Shown here piece by piece: positions 26,435 to 35,913 of a stretch of DNA of 64,000 nt. Position 1 is the stretch's first letter. Each line of letters starts with the position of its first letter. The stretch comes from Aminithiophilus ramosus (GTDB lineage: Bacteria > Synergistota > Synergistia > Synergistales > Aminithiophilaceae), in assembly GCF_018069705.1 (NCBI RefSeq), contig NZ_CP072943.1, forward strand, positions 1,675,453-1,739,452. The letters run 5' to 3'. Both the position numbers and the translations under genes were made by a program. A model generated the notes under the pieces. The model was not told where the DNA came from. It searched no databases and saw only the letters and a program-made list of their open reading frames with translations.

Positions 26435-28186
26435 CTAGTGCAGCTTGACCTTGCCCTGGTAGACGACGCCCCGCGTTCCGTCGACGGTGACGAGCATGCC
26501 GTCCTGGAGCGTCGCCAGGGCGTTCTCGGCGCCGACGACGCAGGGGATGGCCAGCTCGAGGGCCACGATGGCGGCGTGGCTCGTGAGACCGCCGTCTTCG
26601 GCGATGATGGCCGCCGCCTTGCGCATGGCAGGGACGAAATCGCGGTCCGTCTGGGGGACGACGAGGATGTCTCCGGGGCGGACCTTTTCCAGGGCCTCCT
26701 GGGCCGTCAGGGCGCGACAGACGTGGCCCGAGGCCTCCCGCTTCAGGAGGGAAAGCCCCTTGACGAGGATGCGTCCCACCGTCTGAACCTGGACGAGATT
26801 GGTCGTGCCGGGAATGCCGACGGGAACGCCGGCCGTGATGACAACGAGATCTCCCTCGCAGACGAAGCCCTTGTCGAGGGCGCTTCCCAGGGCGGCCTGG
26901 CTGGCCTCTTCGGCCGTCGGGGCCTCCTCTTTAAGGATGGAATAGACGCCCCAGACGAGGGCCATCTCCCGCCAGGTCCCCAAGGAGGGGGTGGCGGCGA
27001 TGACGGGGCAGGAGGGACGGAACTTGCTCACCATGCGGGCCGTGCTCCCCGAGCGGGTGAGGGAGATGATGACGCGGGCTTTCATGTCCTCGGCGATGGA
27101 TGTGGCGGCGTGGCTGACGGCGTCGGGAACGGTTACGGCCCCGAAGGAGCGGCTGCTGCCGCGCTGCCAGATGCGGAGTTCCTCCTCGGCGCGCATGACG
27201 ATGCGCGTCATCATTTCGACGGCCCGGACGGGATAACGCCCCTTGGCCGTCTCGCCCGAGAGCATGACGGCGTCGGTGCCGTCGAGAACGGCGTTGGCCA
27301 CGTCGCTGGCCTCGGCCCGGGTGGGACGGGGATTGCGGATCATCGAGTCGAGCATCTGGGTGGCCACGATGACGGGCTTGCCCTGGCTGCGGCAGACGTC
27401 GATGATGCGCTTCTGGACGAGAGGCACGTCCTCCGTGGCCATCTCGACGCCCAGGTCGCCTCGGGCGACCATCATCCCGTCGACCACTTCGGCGATCTCC
27501 TGCAGATGGGCCACGGCCTGCTTCGTCTCGATTTTGGCGATGATTTTGATTTTGCCGTCGAACTCCTCCACCACACGGCGGACATCCATGATGTCGTCGC
27601 GACTCCGGACGAAGGAGACGGCGATATAGTCCATATCGTGAGCCACACCCCAACGGATATCCTCGATGTCCTTGGCCGTCAGGGTCGGAACGGAGAGGGC
27701 GGCGTCGGGAACGTTGACGCCCTTGCGCTCGCCGAGCTCGCCGCCGACGATGACGCGGCAGAAGATGTCGGGACCGGTCATGGCTTCGACGCGGAGATGG
27801 AGCGTCCCGTCGTCGATGAAGATGTCCTGGCCGACGGAGACCTCCTGAACGAGCTCGGGGTAGCTGATGGAGACGCCCGTCTCGTCGCCGACGCGATCCT
27901 CGACGGACAGGGTGAACAGCTTTCCCTGGACGAGCTGAACGGGCCGTCCTTCCCGCAGGAGGCCGGAGCGGATCTCAGGACCCTTGGTGTCGAGGATGGT
28001 GGCGATGGGGCGGCCCAGCTCGGATTCGACGTGACGGATCTGGCTCAAATTCAACTCGTGCCCCTCGTAGCTGCCGTGGCTGAAGTTGAATCGGGCCACA
28101 TCCATGCCCGACTCGGCCATCTGACGCATGATATCCAGATCGGCGCAGGCGGGACCCAGCGTACAGACGATCTTAACTTTCCTCAT
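26435..28186 (-). CDS. pyk: Pyruvate kinase with C-terminal PEP-utilizing domain
   Basis: Final step of glycolysis. N-terminal MRKVKIVCTLGPAC, active-site block KIIAKIETKQAV, MVARGDLGVE, and NPRPTRAEASDVANAVLDG are all visible. The 583 aa length comes from an extra C-terminal phosphohistidine-type domain (about residues 500-583, with GGLTSHAAIVA), as in Bacillus and Geobacillus Pyk. ATG 28186 has GGGAGG and GAGGAG upstream. These lie inside the last codons of mtrB, which overlaps by 14 nt. Confidence 0.95.
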   Translation of the reverse strand: MRKVKIVCTLGPACADLDIMRQMAESGMDVARFNFSHGSYEGHELNLSQIRHVESELGRPIATILDTKGPEIRSGLLREGRPVQLVQGKLFTLSVEDRVGDETGVSISYPELVQEVSVGQDIFIDDGTLHLRVEAMTGPDIFCRVIVGGELGERKGVNVPDAALSVPTLTAKDIEDIRWGVAHDMDYIAVSFVRSRDDIMDVRRVVEEFDGKIKIIAKIETKQAVAHLQEIAEVVDGMMVARGDLGVEMATEDVPLVQKRIIDVCRSQGKPVIVATQMLDSMIRNPRPTRAEASDVANAVLDGTDAVMLSGETAKGRYPVRAVEMMTRIVMRAEEELRIWQRGSSRSFGAVTVPDAVSHAATSIAEDMKARVIISLTRSGSTARMVSKFRPSCPVIAATPSLGTWREMALVWGVYSILKEEAPTAEEASQAALGSALDKGFVCEGDLVVITAGVPVGIPGTTNLVQVQTVGRILVKGLSLLKREASGHVCRALTAQEALEKVRPGDILVVPQTDRDFVPAMRKAAAIIAEDGGLTSHAAIVALELAIPCVVGAENALATLQDGMLVTVDGTRGVVYQGKVKLH

Positions 28187-28451
28187 GGCTCCTCTTCCCT
28201 CCCTTGGCGGAACGTCCACTGACGACAAGCCCGTGGGCCGTGAGAATTTCGGCCCGGCCCCGGACCTTCATGGCCGACGTCAACTCCGTGAACTGCGAGA
28301 TCCAGACCTCGCCCTCGTCAAGTTTCTCCGAATGGGCGAAACGGGTCTCATGGCCCCTCGTGAGTCCGATGACGGTGACACCATCTTCAAGAGCTCTGAC
28401 GACGACGAAATCGCCCGATATGGAATCCATCCTTTCCGATCCCTCTTTCAT
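28173..28451 (-). CDS. mtrB: trp RNA-binding attenuation protein (TRAP)
   Basis: Small RNA-binding protein (92 aa) matching Bacillus TRAP almost block by block: DFVVVRALEDGVTVIGLTRG, then HSEKLDEGEVWISQFTE, then TSAMKVRGRAEILTAHG. In Bacillus it forms an 11-mer ring that, with bound tryptophan, wraps leader RNA carrying about eleven GAG/UAG repeats. The conserved KVRG segment, with the RNA-contacting Lys and Arg, is present. A basic C-terminal tail extends about 18 residues beyond the fold. It lies between dnaE (31 nt gap) and pyk (14 nt overlap). No trp gene is in the window. ATG 28451 has AAGGAG ten bases before it. Confidence 0.92.
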   Translation of the reverse strand: MKEGSERMDSISGDFVVVRALEDGVTVIGLTRGHETRFAHSEKLDEGEVWISQFTELTSAMKVRGRAEILTAHGLVVSGRSAKGGKRSHEES

Positions 28452-28482
28452 GTCATTCCCTCTCCTTCGTTCAAAAGAAGGC

Positions 28483-31400
28483 CTATAGGACCTCGACAGC
28501 GCCCTGGCAGAGAAGATCGAACCGTTCCTGCAGAGGAGCCTCGACGTTGACACGGACGTCACGGAGCCCCACGAGGGCCGTGCCGCCGGGAGCGACGATT
28601 TCGAGCAACACGGGAGACCGTCCCGGAAAACCCTTGAGCTCGCGGAAAAATTCCTTGATGTGGCGGTCCTCGACCTGGGCCGGGGCGAATCGGATCCGCA
28701 GCCAGGGCGGCGTCTCCGCCTCGGCGACCTCGAGGGGCAGAACGGCATCGGCGATGAGGCTAAGCGAGCCGCGATCCTGAAGGCGCCCCTTGGCGATGAC
28801 GACATCGCCGAGGGCGACGAGCCCCTTGACCTGGGGCCAGGAACGGGGGAAGGAGACGACTTCGATCTTGCCCTCCGTATCCTCGATTTCGAGGACTCCC
28901 ATGGCATCCCCTCTTTTAGTATATCTTTCCTTGACCGAAGAGACTAATCCTCCGACAACGACGGGAACATCCTCGGACTGCCAGAGAGGCAGTTCCGCGA
29001 TGGGACAGTTGACGAGGCGGTTCAATCTCGCCGCGTAACGGTCGAGAGGGTGACCGGAGATGTAGAGACCTACGGCCTCGAACTCCATCTCGAGCTTCTC
29101 CTGGGGGGGAAAGTCGTCGAGAGACGGAAAGGGGGGCTCCTCGCCAGCCTCGGGGACCACGGAGGAAAAGAGGGACCCCTGATTCTGGTCGGCCAACCGC
29201 CGCTGAGCCATTTCGATGAACCCCGGAAGGACCTCAATCATCTGACGGCGATTGCCGGGAAGAGCCGAAAAGGCGCCGGCCTTGATGAGGTTTTCGACGA
29301 CGGCCCGATTGACGGTCCTCAGGTCGACTTTGGAGAGAAAATCCCAGAGGGAGCGGAAAGGCCCCCGTTCCTCCCGGCCCTTCAGAATGGCCTCGACAGC
29401 CCCTCCTCCCACTTTGGAGACGGCCGAGAGGCCGAAACGGATCACCTCGCCCACGACGGTGAAGTCGGCCTTCGATTCGTTGACGTCGGGAGGAAGGACT
29501 TCGATGCCCGTGTTGCGAACCTCTTTGACGTAACGGGCCAGGACATCCATCTTGGAGCCGATCTGGTTGGAGAGGAAGGCCGCCAGGAATTCGACGGGGA
29601 AACGGGCCTTGAGATAGGCCGTCTGGTAGCTGATGAGAGCGTAGGCGGCGCTGTGAGACTTGTTGAAGCCGTAGCCGGCAAAGACCTGGACGATATCGAA
29701 GATCTCCTCGGCCTTGGCCTTGGCCACGCCGCGGGACTCGCAGCCGCCGACGAATTTCTCCCTCTGCTGGGCCATGACGTCGATCTTTTTCTTGCCCATG
29801 GCCCGCCGAAGCAGATCGGCCTCGCCCAGGCTGTAGCCGGCCAGCTTGGCGGCGATCTGCATGATCTGTTCCTGATAGAGAACGACGCCGTAAGTCTCAC
29901 CCAGGACGTCGGAGAGGTCGGGATGAAGATACTGGACGGGAGCCCGACCGTGTTTGCGCTCGATGTACTGATCGACCATGCCGCTCCCCAGAGGACCGGG
30001 GCGGTAGAGAGCCAACACGGCGACGAGGTCGGCGAAGCTGTCGGGCCGAAGGCGTTTGAGAAGCTGACGCATCCCCGCCGATTCGAGCTGGAAGACGCCC
30101 ATCGTATCGCCTTTCTGGAGGAGCTCGAAGGTTTTTCCGTCGTCGAGAGGCACGTCGAGGAGATCGATCTTTCCCTTGCCGTTGCCCTCGATGTTGCGCA
30201 GACAGCCCTCGATGAGAGAGAGATTCTTCAATCCGAGGAAGTCCATTTTGACGAGGCCCAGCTTCTCGACGGGCTCCATCGAATACTGGGTGACGATCGT
30301 CTCGTCGCCCAGCCGCTTGATGGGAAGGATCTCCTCCAGAGGACCCGGGGCGATGACGACTCCGGCGGCGTGCTGAGAACAGTGGCGGACGATCCCTTCG
30401 GCGCGGGAGGCGATGTCGAGGAGCCTGGCGACGGCGGGATCGTCCCCTTTGAGTTTTCTCAGATCCTCGGACTGTTCCAGCGCTTCGCCGACGGACTTGA
30501 CCCCCTCCGTGACGAGTTTGGCCACCCGGTCCACGTCGCCGTACGGCATGGCCAGGGCCCGCCCCACGTCGCGGATGGCGGCCTTGGTCTTCATCCGGTC
30601 GAAGGTGATGATCTGAGAGACCTTCTCCTTGCCGTACTTTTCGACGACGTAGCGGATAACCTCGTCGCGCCCCTTGTCGGAAATATCCGTGTCCACGTCG
30701 GGCATGGAGATCCTCTCGGGGTTGAGAAAACGCTCGAAGAGAAGATGATGAGGAAGCGGATCGATCTCGGTGATCCTCATGGCGTAGGCGACGAGGGACC
30801 CCGCCGCCGAACCTCGACCGGGGCCGACGGGAATATCGCGGTTTTTCGCGGCGTTGATGAAGTCGGCGACGATGAGGAAGTAGCCGGCGAAACCCATCTG
30901 TTTGATGACGGAAAGCTCGTACTCGAGGCGGGAGGCATATTCCTCCGTGACCTCCCGATCGCGGAAGCGGGACCGGAGACCTTCCCATGCCTGGCGGTCG
31001 AGGTGGGACTCGAGCGTCTCCCCCTGGGGAATTTCGAAGTCGGGAAAGAGATACTGACCGAAAGTCAGTTCGACACGACACCGCTGGCCGATCTCGACGG
31101 TGTTCGTCAGCGCCTCGGGGAGTTCGGTCCCGAAAAGACGCCACATCTCCTCGGGCGAGCGGAGGTAGAAGTCGTCGCTTCCGAATCGGAAGCGATTCTG
31201 CTCGTCGACGGTGGCGTTGGTCTGAATGCAGAGGAGGACATCGTGCCAGGAGGCGTCCTCTTTCCTCAGGTAGTGGGCATCGTTGGTGGCGATGAGGGGG
31301 ATACCGGTCTTGCGCGAGATCTCCACAAGCCCCCTGTTGGCCAGGGCCTGTTCGGCGATGGCGTTGTGCATCACCTCGAGGTAGAAATTCCCCTGGCCGA

Positions 31401-31893
31401 CGAGGTCCCGGTAAAGGAGAGCCCGCTCCGTGGCCCCCTCCATGTCGCCTTCCAGAATGAGCGAGGGAATCTCACCGGCCAGGCAGGCCGACCCGACGAT
31501 GAGTCCCTTCGAATGGCTCGCCAACAGATCGTGATCGATGCGGGGCTTGTAGTAAAACCCATCCGTGTTGGCCACGGAGACGAGTTTGATCAGGTTCTGG
31601 TACCCCTCCTGATCGGCGGCCCACAGGCAGAGGTGGTAGTTCCGCCCCCTTTTGTCGCGGCTTCTGTGTCCCTCGGGATCGACGTAGATCTCACAGCCGA
31701 TGACGGGATTGACGCCTACCTTCCGGCAGGCCTCGTAATGCTCGACGGCGCCGAACATGGCGCCGTGGTCGGTGACGGCCACGGCGGGCATCTCCCAGGC
31801 CGCGGCCTGAGCGGCCAGGTCGGCACAGTGGATGGCTCCGTCGAGGAGGCTGTATTCGCTGTGGACATGCAGATGAACGAAGGGATGGTTCAT
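28483..31893 (-). CDS. dnaE: DNA polymerase III subunit alpha
   Basis: Replicative polymerase of 1136 aa, DnaE1 type. The N-terminal PHP domain has HLHVHSEYSLLDG and TDHGAMFG. The polymerase catalytic triad lies in GPGRGSAAGSLVAY and MPDVDTDISDKGRD. The tandem helix-hairpin-helix region, beta-clamp region and an OB fold follow. It overlaps the end of dnaX by four bases (ATGA), so the two replisome genes are coupled. Confidence 0.97.
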   Translation of the reverse strand: MNHPFVHLHVHSEYSLLDGAIHCADLAAQAAAWEMPAVAVTDHGAMFGAVEHYEACRKVGVNPVIGCEIYVDPEGHRSRDKRGRNYHLCLWAADQEGYQNLIKLVSVANTDGFYYKPRIDHDLLASHSKGLIVGSACLAGEIPSLILEGDMEGATERALLYRDLVGQGNFYLEVMHNAIAEQALANRGLVEISRKTGIPLIATNDAHYLRKEDASWHDVLLCIQTNATVDEQNRFRFGSDDFYLRSPEEMWRLFGTELPEALTNTVEIGQRCRVELTFGQYLFPDFEIPQGETLESHLDRQAWEGLRSRFRDREVTEEYASRLEYELSVIKQMGFAGYFLIVADFINAAKNRDIPVGPGRGSAAGSLVAYAMRITEIDPLPHHLLFERFLNPERISMPDVDTDISDKGRDEVIRYVVEKYGKEKVSQIITFDRMKTKAAIRDVGRALAMPYGDVDRVAKLVTEGVKSVGEALEQSEDLRKLKGDDPAVARLLDIASRAEGIVRHCSQHAAGVVIAPGPLEEILPIKRLGDETIVTQYSMEPVEKLGLVKMDFLGLKNLSLIEGCLRNIEGNGKGKIDLLDVPLDDGKTFELLQKGDTMGVFQLESAGMRQLLKRLRPDSFADLVAVLALYRPGPLGSGMVDQYIERKHGRAPVQYLHPDLSDVLGETYGVVLYQEQIMQIAAKLAGYSLGEADLLRRAMGKKKIDVMAQQREKFVGGCESRGVAKAKAEEIFDIVQVFAGYGFNKSHSAAYALISYQTAYLKARFPVEFLAAFLSNQIGSKMDVLARYVKEVRNTGIEVLPPDVNESKADFTVVGEVIRFGLSAVSKVGGGAVEAILKGREERGPFRSLWDFLSKVDLRTVNRAVVENLIKAGAFSALPGNRRQMIEVLPGFIEMAQRRLADQNQGSLFSSVVPEAGEEPPFPSLDDFPPQEKLEMEFEAVGLYISGHPLDRYAARLNRLVNCPIAELPLWQSEDVPVVVGGLVSSVKERYTKRGDAMGVLEIEDTEGKIEVVSFPRSWPQVKGLVALGDVVIAKGRLQDRGSLSLIADAVLPLEVAEAETPPWLRIRFAPAQVEDRHIKEFFRELKGFPGRSPVLLEIVAPGGTALVGLRDVRVNVEAPLQERFDLLCQGAVEVL

Positions 31894-33785
31894 TCCTGAA
31901 GCTCCTCCTCATCAAGGCTCTCTTGGGCGACGAGCGGCTTTTCCTCCGATTCGGCCGCCGCCTCGGCCCTCAGGACGAGAAGGTCGCCGCTCGTCCAACG
32001 AAGAACGCGCTCGACCTGGGATTCCAAAGCGGATTCCGACCTCCGCGGCGACGGAGCCCCCTCCGCCTGGGGAGACTCGGCGGCCCGTTCCCCCTCGTCG
32101 GATCGTCTCCGTCGATCCTGGGGGATGAGGAAAGGACGCGCCTCGTCGCCCTCGTCGGCCTCCTGGACGACGAGGGGGCGAATCTCGTCGCCGACTTTGA
32201 GACAGCCCTCGCCGAAGCCCGCCTCCTTCGCGGCGAGGGCCAGTTGACAGAGGCCGCGAGGCGCGGTGAGGACGGAAAAGGGAAAGGGTTCCTCTCTGGG
32301 GACGGAGATCTCCAGGATCCCCTCGCGAAGATCGACGCGACAGTGAAGCAGAGAGGCGGCCAGAACGGGATCGCGGCGGCCCAGTCTTTCCCTGAGAGCC
32401 TCGAACGTGCCGGGTGCTCCCGTCTCGGCCGTCGTCCTTTCCGAAGAGGGCTCGGAGGGACCGATCTCCGGCAACGAAGGGGAGAGCGCCCGCTCGGCCC
32501 CGCTCCGATCCGGGTCGGATCGGAGCCCCTCCCGCTCCGGACCGAAATTCGCCGGAAAAGGGGGCGGAAAGGGCCCGGACGCCGAGGCCGACGAGCGAGG
32601 GACATCGGGAGGGGCCATAGCCCCTTTCCTCCCGGATCCGGGCATTTCGCCGCTTCCCTTTTCCTCCGACGACCGGGGCAGGCCGACCGAGGTCCTGCCG
32701 CTCTCGGCGAGGGAAACGGAAAGCAGGCCGGCGAGGACGTCGCCGCGAAGCCCCAGCCGCGCCCTCCCCATGAGCTCCTGACAGAGTCTCATGGCCCTCC
32801 AGAGCCGCTCCGCCGACCATCGCGACGCCTCTTCGAGAAGATATTCCCTCTCGGGAGGGGCCAGATCGAGCTCGGCCAGGACCTCGCCTCCCCAGTTCCG
32901 ACAGACCCAGAGATCGCGGAAGAGAAGGAAGGCCCCGTCGAGGAGGCGCTCCGGTGAGACGCCGGAGGCAATCATCTCCCGGAGTTCTCTGTCGGCCTCG
33001 CCGGGCCTTTCGGGGAGAAGGGAGACCCAACGCTCGAGATCGACGCGCGTGCCGCCGCCGGAAAGGGCCCGCAGGGCCGCCAAAGACAGGCGCCCTTCTC
33101 CGAAAGAAAGGGCCTGTTCCAGAAGGGAGAGGGCATCGCGGAGGGCACCGTCGGCCTGACGGGCGATCTCCCAGAGGGCCTCCTCCTCATAAGGGGTCTC
33201 CTCCTCGTCGCAGACGCGGCGAAGTCGCTCCAGAATGCCCGCCACGGCGATGCGCCGGAAGGGAATGTGCTGACAGCGGGAACGGATCGTCACCGGGACT
33301 TTCTGCGGCTCCGTGGTGGCCAAGATGAAAAGGACCTGTTCCGGAGGTTCTTCAAGGGTCTTGAGAAGGGCGTTGAAAGCGGCCATGGAGAGCATGTGGA
33401 CCTCGTCGATGATATAGACCTTGACGGGCGAGGCAAAGGGAGCCAGAGCCACCTTGGCCTTAAGCTCCCGCACCTCCTCGACGCCGTTGTTGGAGGCGCC
33501 GTCGATTTCCATCACGTCGAGGCTCTCTCCGTCGGTGATGGAAAGACAGCTCCGGCAATGCCCGCAGGGCTCCGCCCCGCCCTTCCTCTCGGAACAGTTG
33601 ACGGCCTTGGCCAGAAGCCGGGCGAGAGTCGTCTTGCCGCTCCCTCTCGGTCCCGAGAAGAGGTAGGCCTGTCCCGTCCTGCCCGAAAGGAGCCCTCGGA
33701 CGAGGACGGCGACGGCCGGTTCCTGGCCGACGACGTCGGCGAAAAACTGGGGACGATAACGTCGATAAAGGGATAGGTACATCAA
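31890..33785 (-). CDS. dnaX: DNA polymerase III subunits gamma/tau
   Basis: Clamp loader ATPase of 631 aa. Walker A GPRGSGKTTLARLL, a zinc module with the CxxC pair in CGHCRSC, the DEVHMLS box and sensor region LATTEPQKVP are visible. A long Pro/Ser/Arg/Glu-rich linker (about residues 370-460) precedes a C-terminal tau-like domain. No A6G-type slippery heptamer was noticed, so a separate gamma form is not suggested. It begins the dnaX-dnaE-mtrB-pyk-nudix-nfo operon. Confidence 0.95.
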   Translation of the reverse strand: MMYLSLYRRYRPQFFADVVGQEPAVAVLVRGLLSGRTGQAYLFSGPRGSGKTTLARLLAKAVNCSERKGGAEPCGHCRSCLSITDGESLDVMEIDGASNNGVEEVRELKAKVALAPFASPVKVYIIDEVHMLSMAAFNALLKTLEEPPEQVLFILATTEPQKVPVTIRSRCQHIPFRRIAVAGILERLRRVCDEEETPYEEEALWEIARQADGALRDALSLLEQALSFGEGRLSLAALRALSGGGTRVDLERWVSLLPERPGEADRELREMIASGVSPERLLDGAFLLFRDLWVCRNWGGEVLAELDLAPPEREYLLEEASRWSAERLWRAMRLCQELMGRARLGLRGDVLAGLLSVSLAESGRTSVGLPRSSEEKGSGEMPGSGRKGAMAPPDVPRSSASASGPFPPPFPANFGPEREGLRSDPDRSGAERALSPSLPEIGPSEPSSERTTAETGAPGTFEALRERLGRRDPVLAASLLHCRVDLREGILEISVPREEPFPFSVLTAPRGLCQLALAAKEAGFGEGCLKVGDEIRPLVVQEADEGDEARPFLIPQDRRRRSDEGERAAESPQAEGAPSPRRSESALESQVERVLRWTSGDLLVLRAEAAAESEEKPLVAQESLDEEELQE

Positions 33786-33839
33786 AATCCTCCTTCGGTG
33801 GCGATGGACGAAGGGGCGACTTTTTCTTGACGAAGAGGG

Positions 33840-34919
33840 TCACAGAAGATAGTCGGCGATGGGATGAAGGCTTTTGGCCCGAGCGAGCCCTTCGATGAGA
33901 CGGCGGCGAAAGGCCTCTGGATCGACGGCGAGAGGGAGGGGAATCCGATTGTTGCCCAGCATCAGGAAGGGATCTCCCTGACTCGTCCTTCCCGTCCGAA
34001 TCTCATAGGGAACCGTCTCCAGCTGAAGCCACCGGCGCAGGGACCGGGCCAGAGATTCCAGCTTTGTCCTGTCGCCGGTCGTGCGGCAGATCTCCTCTCC
34101 GTCGAGGCAGAGGAGGAGGGACTCCCCCTCCTCGACGAGAGTCGGGCGGAGCAGATTGAGGGCCTCCTTGCGGTGGAGGGGCCAGCCACGGCTTCGGATG
34201 GTCGACACGAGATAGGCGATGCGGTCGCGATAGTCGGGGTGACTCTGATAGATGCCGGGATCGACCCAGGGACGACGGAGCTGTTCCTCCTGAAGCCTTT
34301 CCAGAAGGGTGACCATGCCCGCAGGAGGATACCCCGCCTCGACGACGAGATCAAGTCCCCGCCGGTCGGCCTCCTCTTCCAGATCGCGGCTGTAGGCGTT
34401 CATGACGGCGACCTGGACGAGGTTGGCCGCCAGGAACGCTCCCATCGTCCCCCCCGTGGCAAGCGTCACGGCCAGGCCCAGGACGGAAAGACGCTCGTTG
34501 CGGGCCACCTGGACGAGAACGTGTCTTCTTTCGGCATGGGCCATCTCGTGAGCCAGAAGACCGGCCAGCTCGGCATCGCTTTTGACGAAGGAGAGCATCC
34601 CCTCGGTGACGAAGAGGATCCCTCCCGAGAGGGAAAAAGCGTTGAGGTCATCGGCCTCGACGAGACGGACTTCGAAGGGAAGGGCTCTCTCGGCATGAGG
34701 GACGAGCCTGGACAGGATCATGTCCAGGCGGGCCGTCCTGAGGGGATCGTCGAGGCGGGGCCAACGCTCCTCGACCTGAAGGGCCGTCTTCCTGCCAAGG
34801 GCCAGCTCCCGCTCGGTGATCTCCTCAGCAAAGGCGGGGGTGGCAACCGCCACCCCCGCCGCAAGAAAAGCCAGAGCCAGAAGGGCCACACACAACCCTT
34901 TCGGCACCGCATCTCTCAT
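33840..34919 (-). CDS. Secreted M48-family zinc metalloprotease
   Basis: Envelope peptidase of 359 aa. A signal peptide (residues about 1-31, ending ATPAFA) is followed by the M48 domain, with the zinc motif HEMAH in LLAHEMAHAERRH and the downstream third-ligand segment SRDLEEEADRRGLDLV. This resembles BepA/LoiP-like periplasmic proteases that handle misfolded outer-membrane proteins. The last 120 residues form an additional domain of unknown role and have no TPR pattern. It overlaps flgN by four bases. The role is inferred from the family. Confidence 0.85.
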   Translation of the reverse strand: MRDAVPKGLCVALLALAFLAAGVAVATPAFAEEITERELALGRKTALQVEERWPRLDDPLRTARLDMILSRLVPHAERALPFEVRLVEADDLNAFSLSGGILFVTEGMLSFVKSDAELAGLLAHEMAHAERRHVLVQVARNERLSVLGLAVTLATGGTMGAFLAANLVQVAVMNAYSRDLEEEADRRGLDLVVEAGYPPAGMVTLLERLQEEQLRRPWVDPGIYQSHPDYRDRIAYLVSTIRSRGWPLHRKEALNLLRPTLVEEGESLLLCLDGEEICRTTGDRTKLESLARSLRRWLQLETVPYEIRTGRTSQGDPFLMLGNNRIPLPLAVDPEAFRRRLIEGLARAKSLHPIADYLL

Positions 34920-35404
34920 CGTCGCATCCCGTCCCCTTTCATGGGGCCCAAGGATCCCGCCTTGGCGTAGCCGATAAAGGCCGCCTTTCCCTTCTGAAGC
35001 TGGAGGAGCTGGCTCCGCAGCTCTTTGATCTGTCCTTCGAGGAGCTTCTGTACCTTCTCCTCGCGCTCCAGGAGGCGGGCAACGGCATCTCGGATGGTCC
35101 TGATGGACGTCACGAGACCATTATACCCCGCTTCGCCCAAGACGTCGGAGAGGTTTTCCCAAAAGGACATCTCTCCCGGACTTCCCTTGCAGCCCATGGC
35201 CCGGCACTGACGATCCCACTCCTCGCGGAGAAGCTGCTGGCGGGAAATGACGCTCTGTTTCTCCTGAAGGCAGAGGAGAAGGGCCTCCATGTCCCCCTCT
35301 ACGACGGTCTTCTCCTCCTGCAGGAGCAGATGGTCGAGCTCCTCGTAGAGGGCCGCCTCCTGCCGGACCAGCTCGTCGAGTCGCCTCTCGAGGTCATCCG
35401 GCAA
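34916..35404 (-). CDS. flgN: FlgN-like flagellar export chaperone
   Basis: Mostly helical 162 aa protein with an N-terminal coiled-coil pattern (LDELVRQEAALYEELDHLL, then LLCLQEKQSVISRQQLL), typical of FlgN, which escorts hook-associated proteins FlgK and FlgL. FlgN proteins diverge strongly, so the call rests on the helical pattern and on lying next to fliS. It overlaps the end of fliS by 11 nt. The fact that both chaperones are here suggests a motile organism, though no filament gene is in the window. Confidence 0.75.
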   Translation of the reverse strand: MPDDLERRLDELVRQEAALYEELDHLLLQEEKTVVEGDMEALLLCLQEKQSVISRQQLLREEWDRQCRAMGCKGSPGEMSFWENLSDVLGEAGYNGLVTSIRTIRDAVARLLEREEKVQKLLEGQIKELRSQLLQLQKGKAAFIGYAKAGSLGPMKGDGMRR

Positions 35405-35861
35405 AGTTCAACCCTCCCGCCTGCATCTGAGGTTGGGCCTCAGATGCCCGCTGTTGGGCCTGAAGAGCGGCGATGGCCTCCTGCCAAGTGGAACGAAGCT
35501 CTTCGAGCATCTGACGGACGACGACGATCTTGTCGCGATCCCTGGCGACGTTGGCCTCGACGAGCTGGCCGTGCATGAATTCGTAAAGGGCCATGAGAGA
35601 CACCCCCACCTCGCCGGCGACCTCGGGACGGAGGGTCACCATCAGCTCTCTGATCACGGCCTGACCGCGTTTGAGTTCGTCGTTGACTCTCTCGGCATCG
35701 TTCTCTTCCATGGCCCGCTCGGCCGAGAAACAGGCTCGAATGCCTATATCGTAGGTCAGCAGGAGAAGCTGCTCGCGAGAGGCCGTCTGCACCTGATTGA
35801 TACGATAGGTCTCCTGCGCCCGAGACCGGCGGTTGTCCTGAGCCGACAGTCGTTCTTCCAT
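35394..35861 (-). CDS. fliS: Flagellar filament chaperone FliS
   Basis: 155 aa helical chaperone for flagellin. The typical YRINQVQTASREQLLLLTYDI start block, with QETY just before it, and the following helical bundle fit FliS. The C-terminal tail is Gln/Ala-rich. The start at ATG 35861 is preferred, because GGGGAGG lies eleven bases upstream; a GTG four codons earlier sits too close to that site. Confidence 0.88.
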   Translation of the reverse strand: MEERLSAQDNRRSRAQETYRINQVQTASREQLLLLTYDIGIRACFSAERAMEENDAERVNDELKRGQAVIRELMVTLRPEVAGEVGVSLMALYEFMHGQLVEANVARDRDKIVVVRQMLEELRSTWQEAIAALQAQQRASEAQPQMQAGGLNFAG

Positions 35862-35913
35862 ATTGGAGCGCACCTCCCCTCGCTATCCTTTTCGGTTCTT
35901 TCGGGTCAAAACC

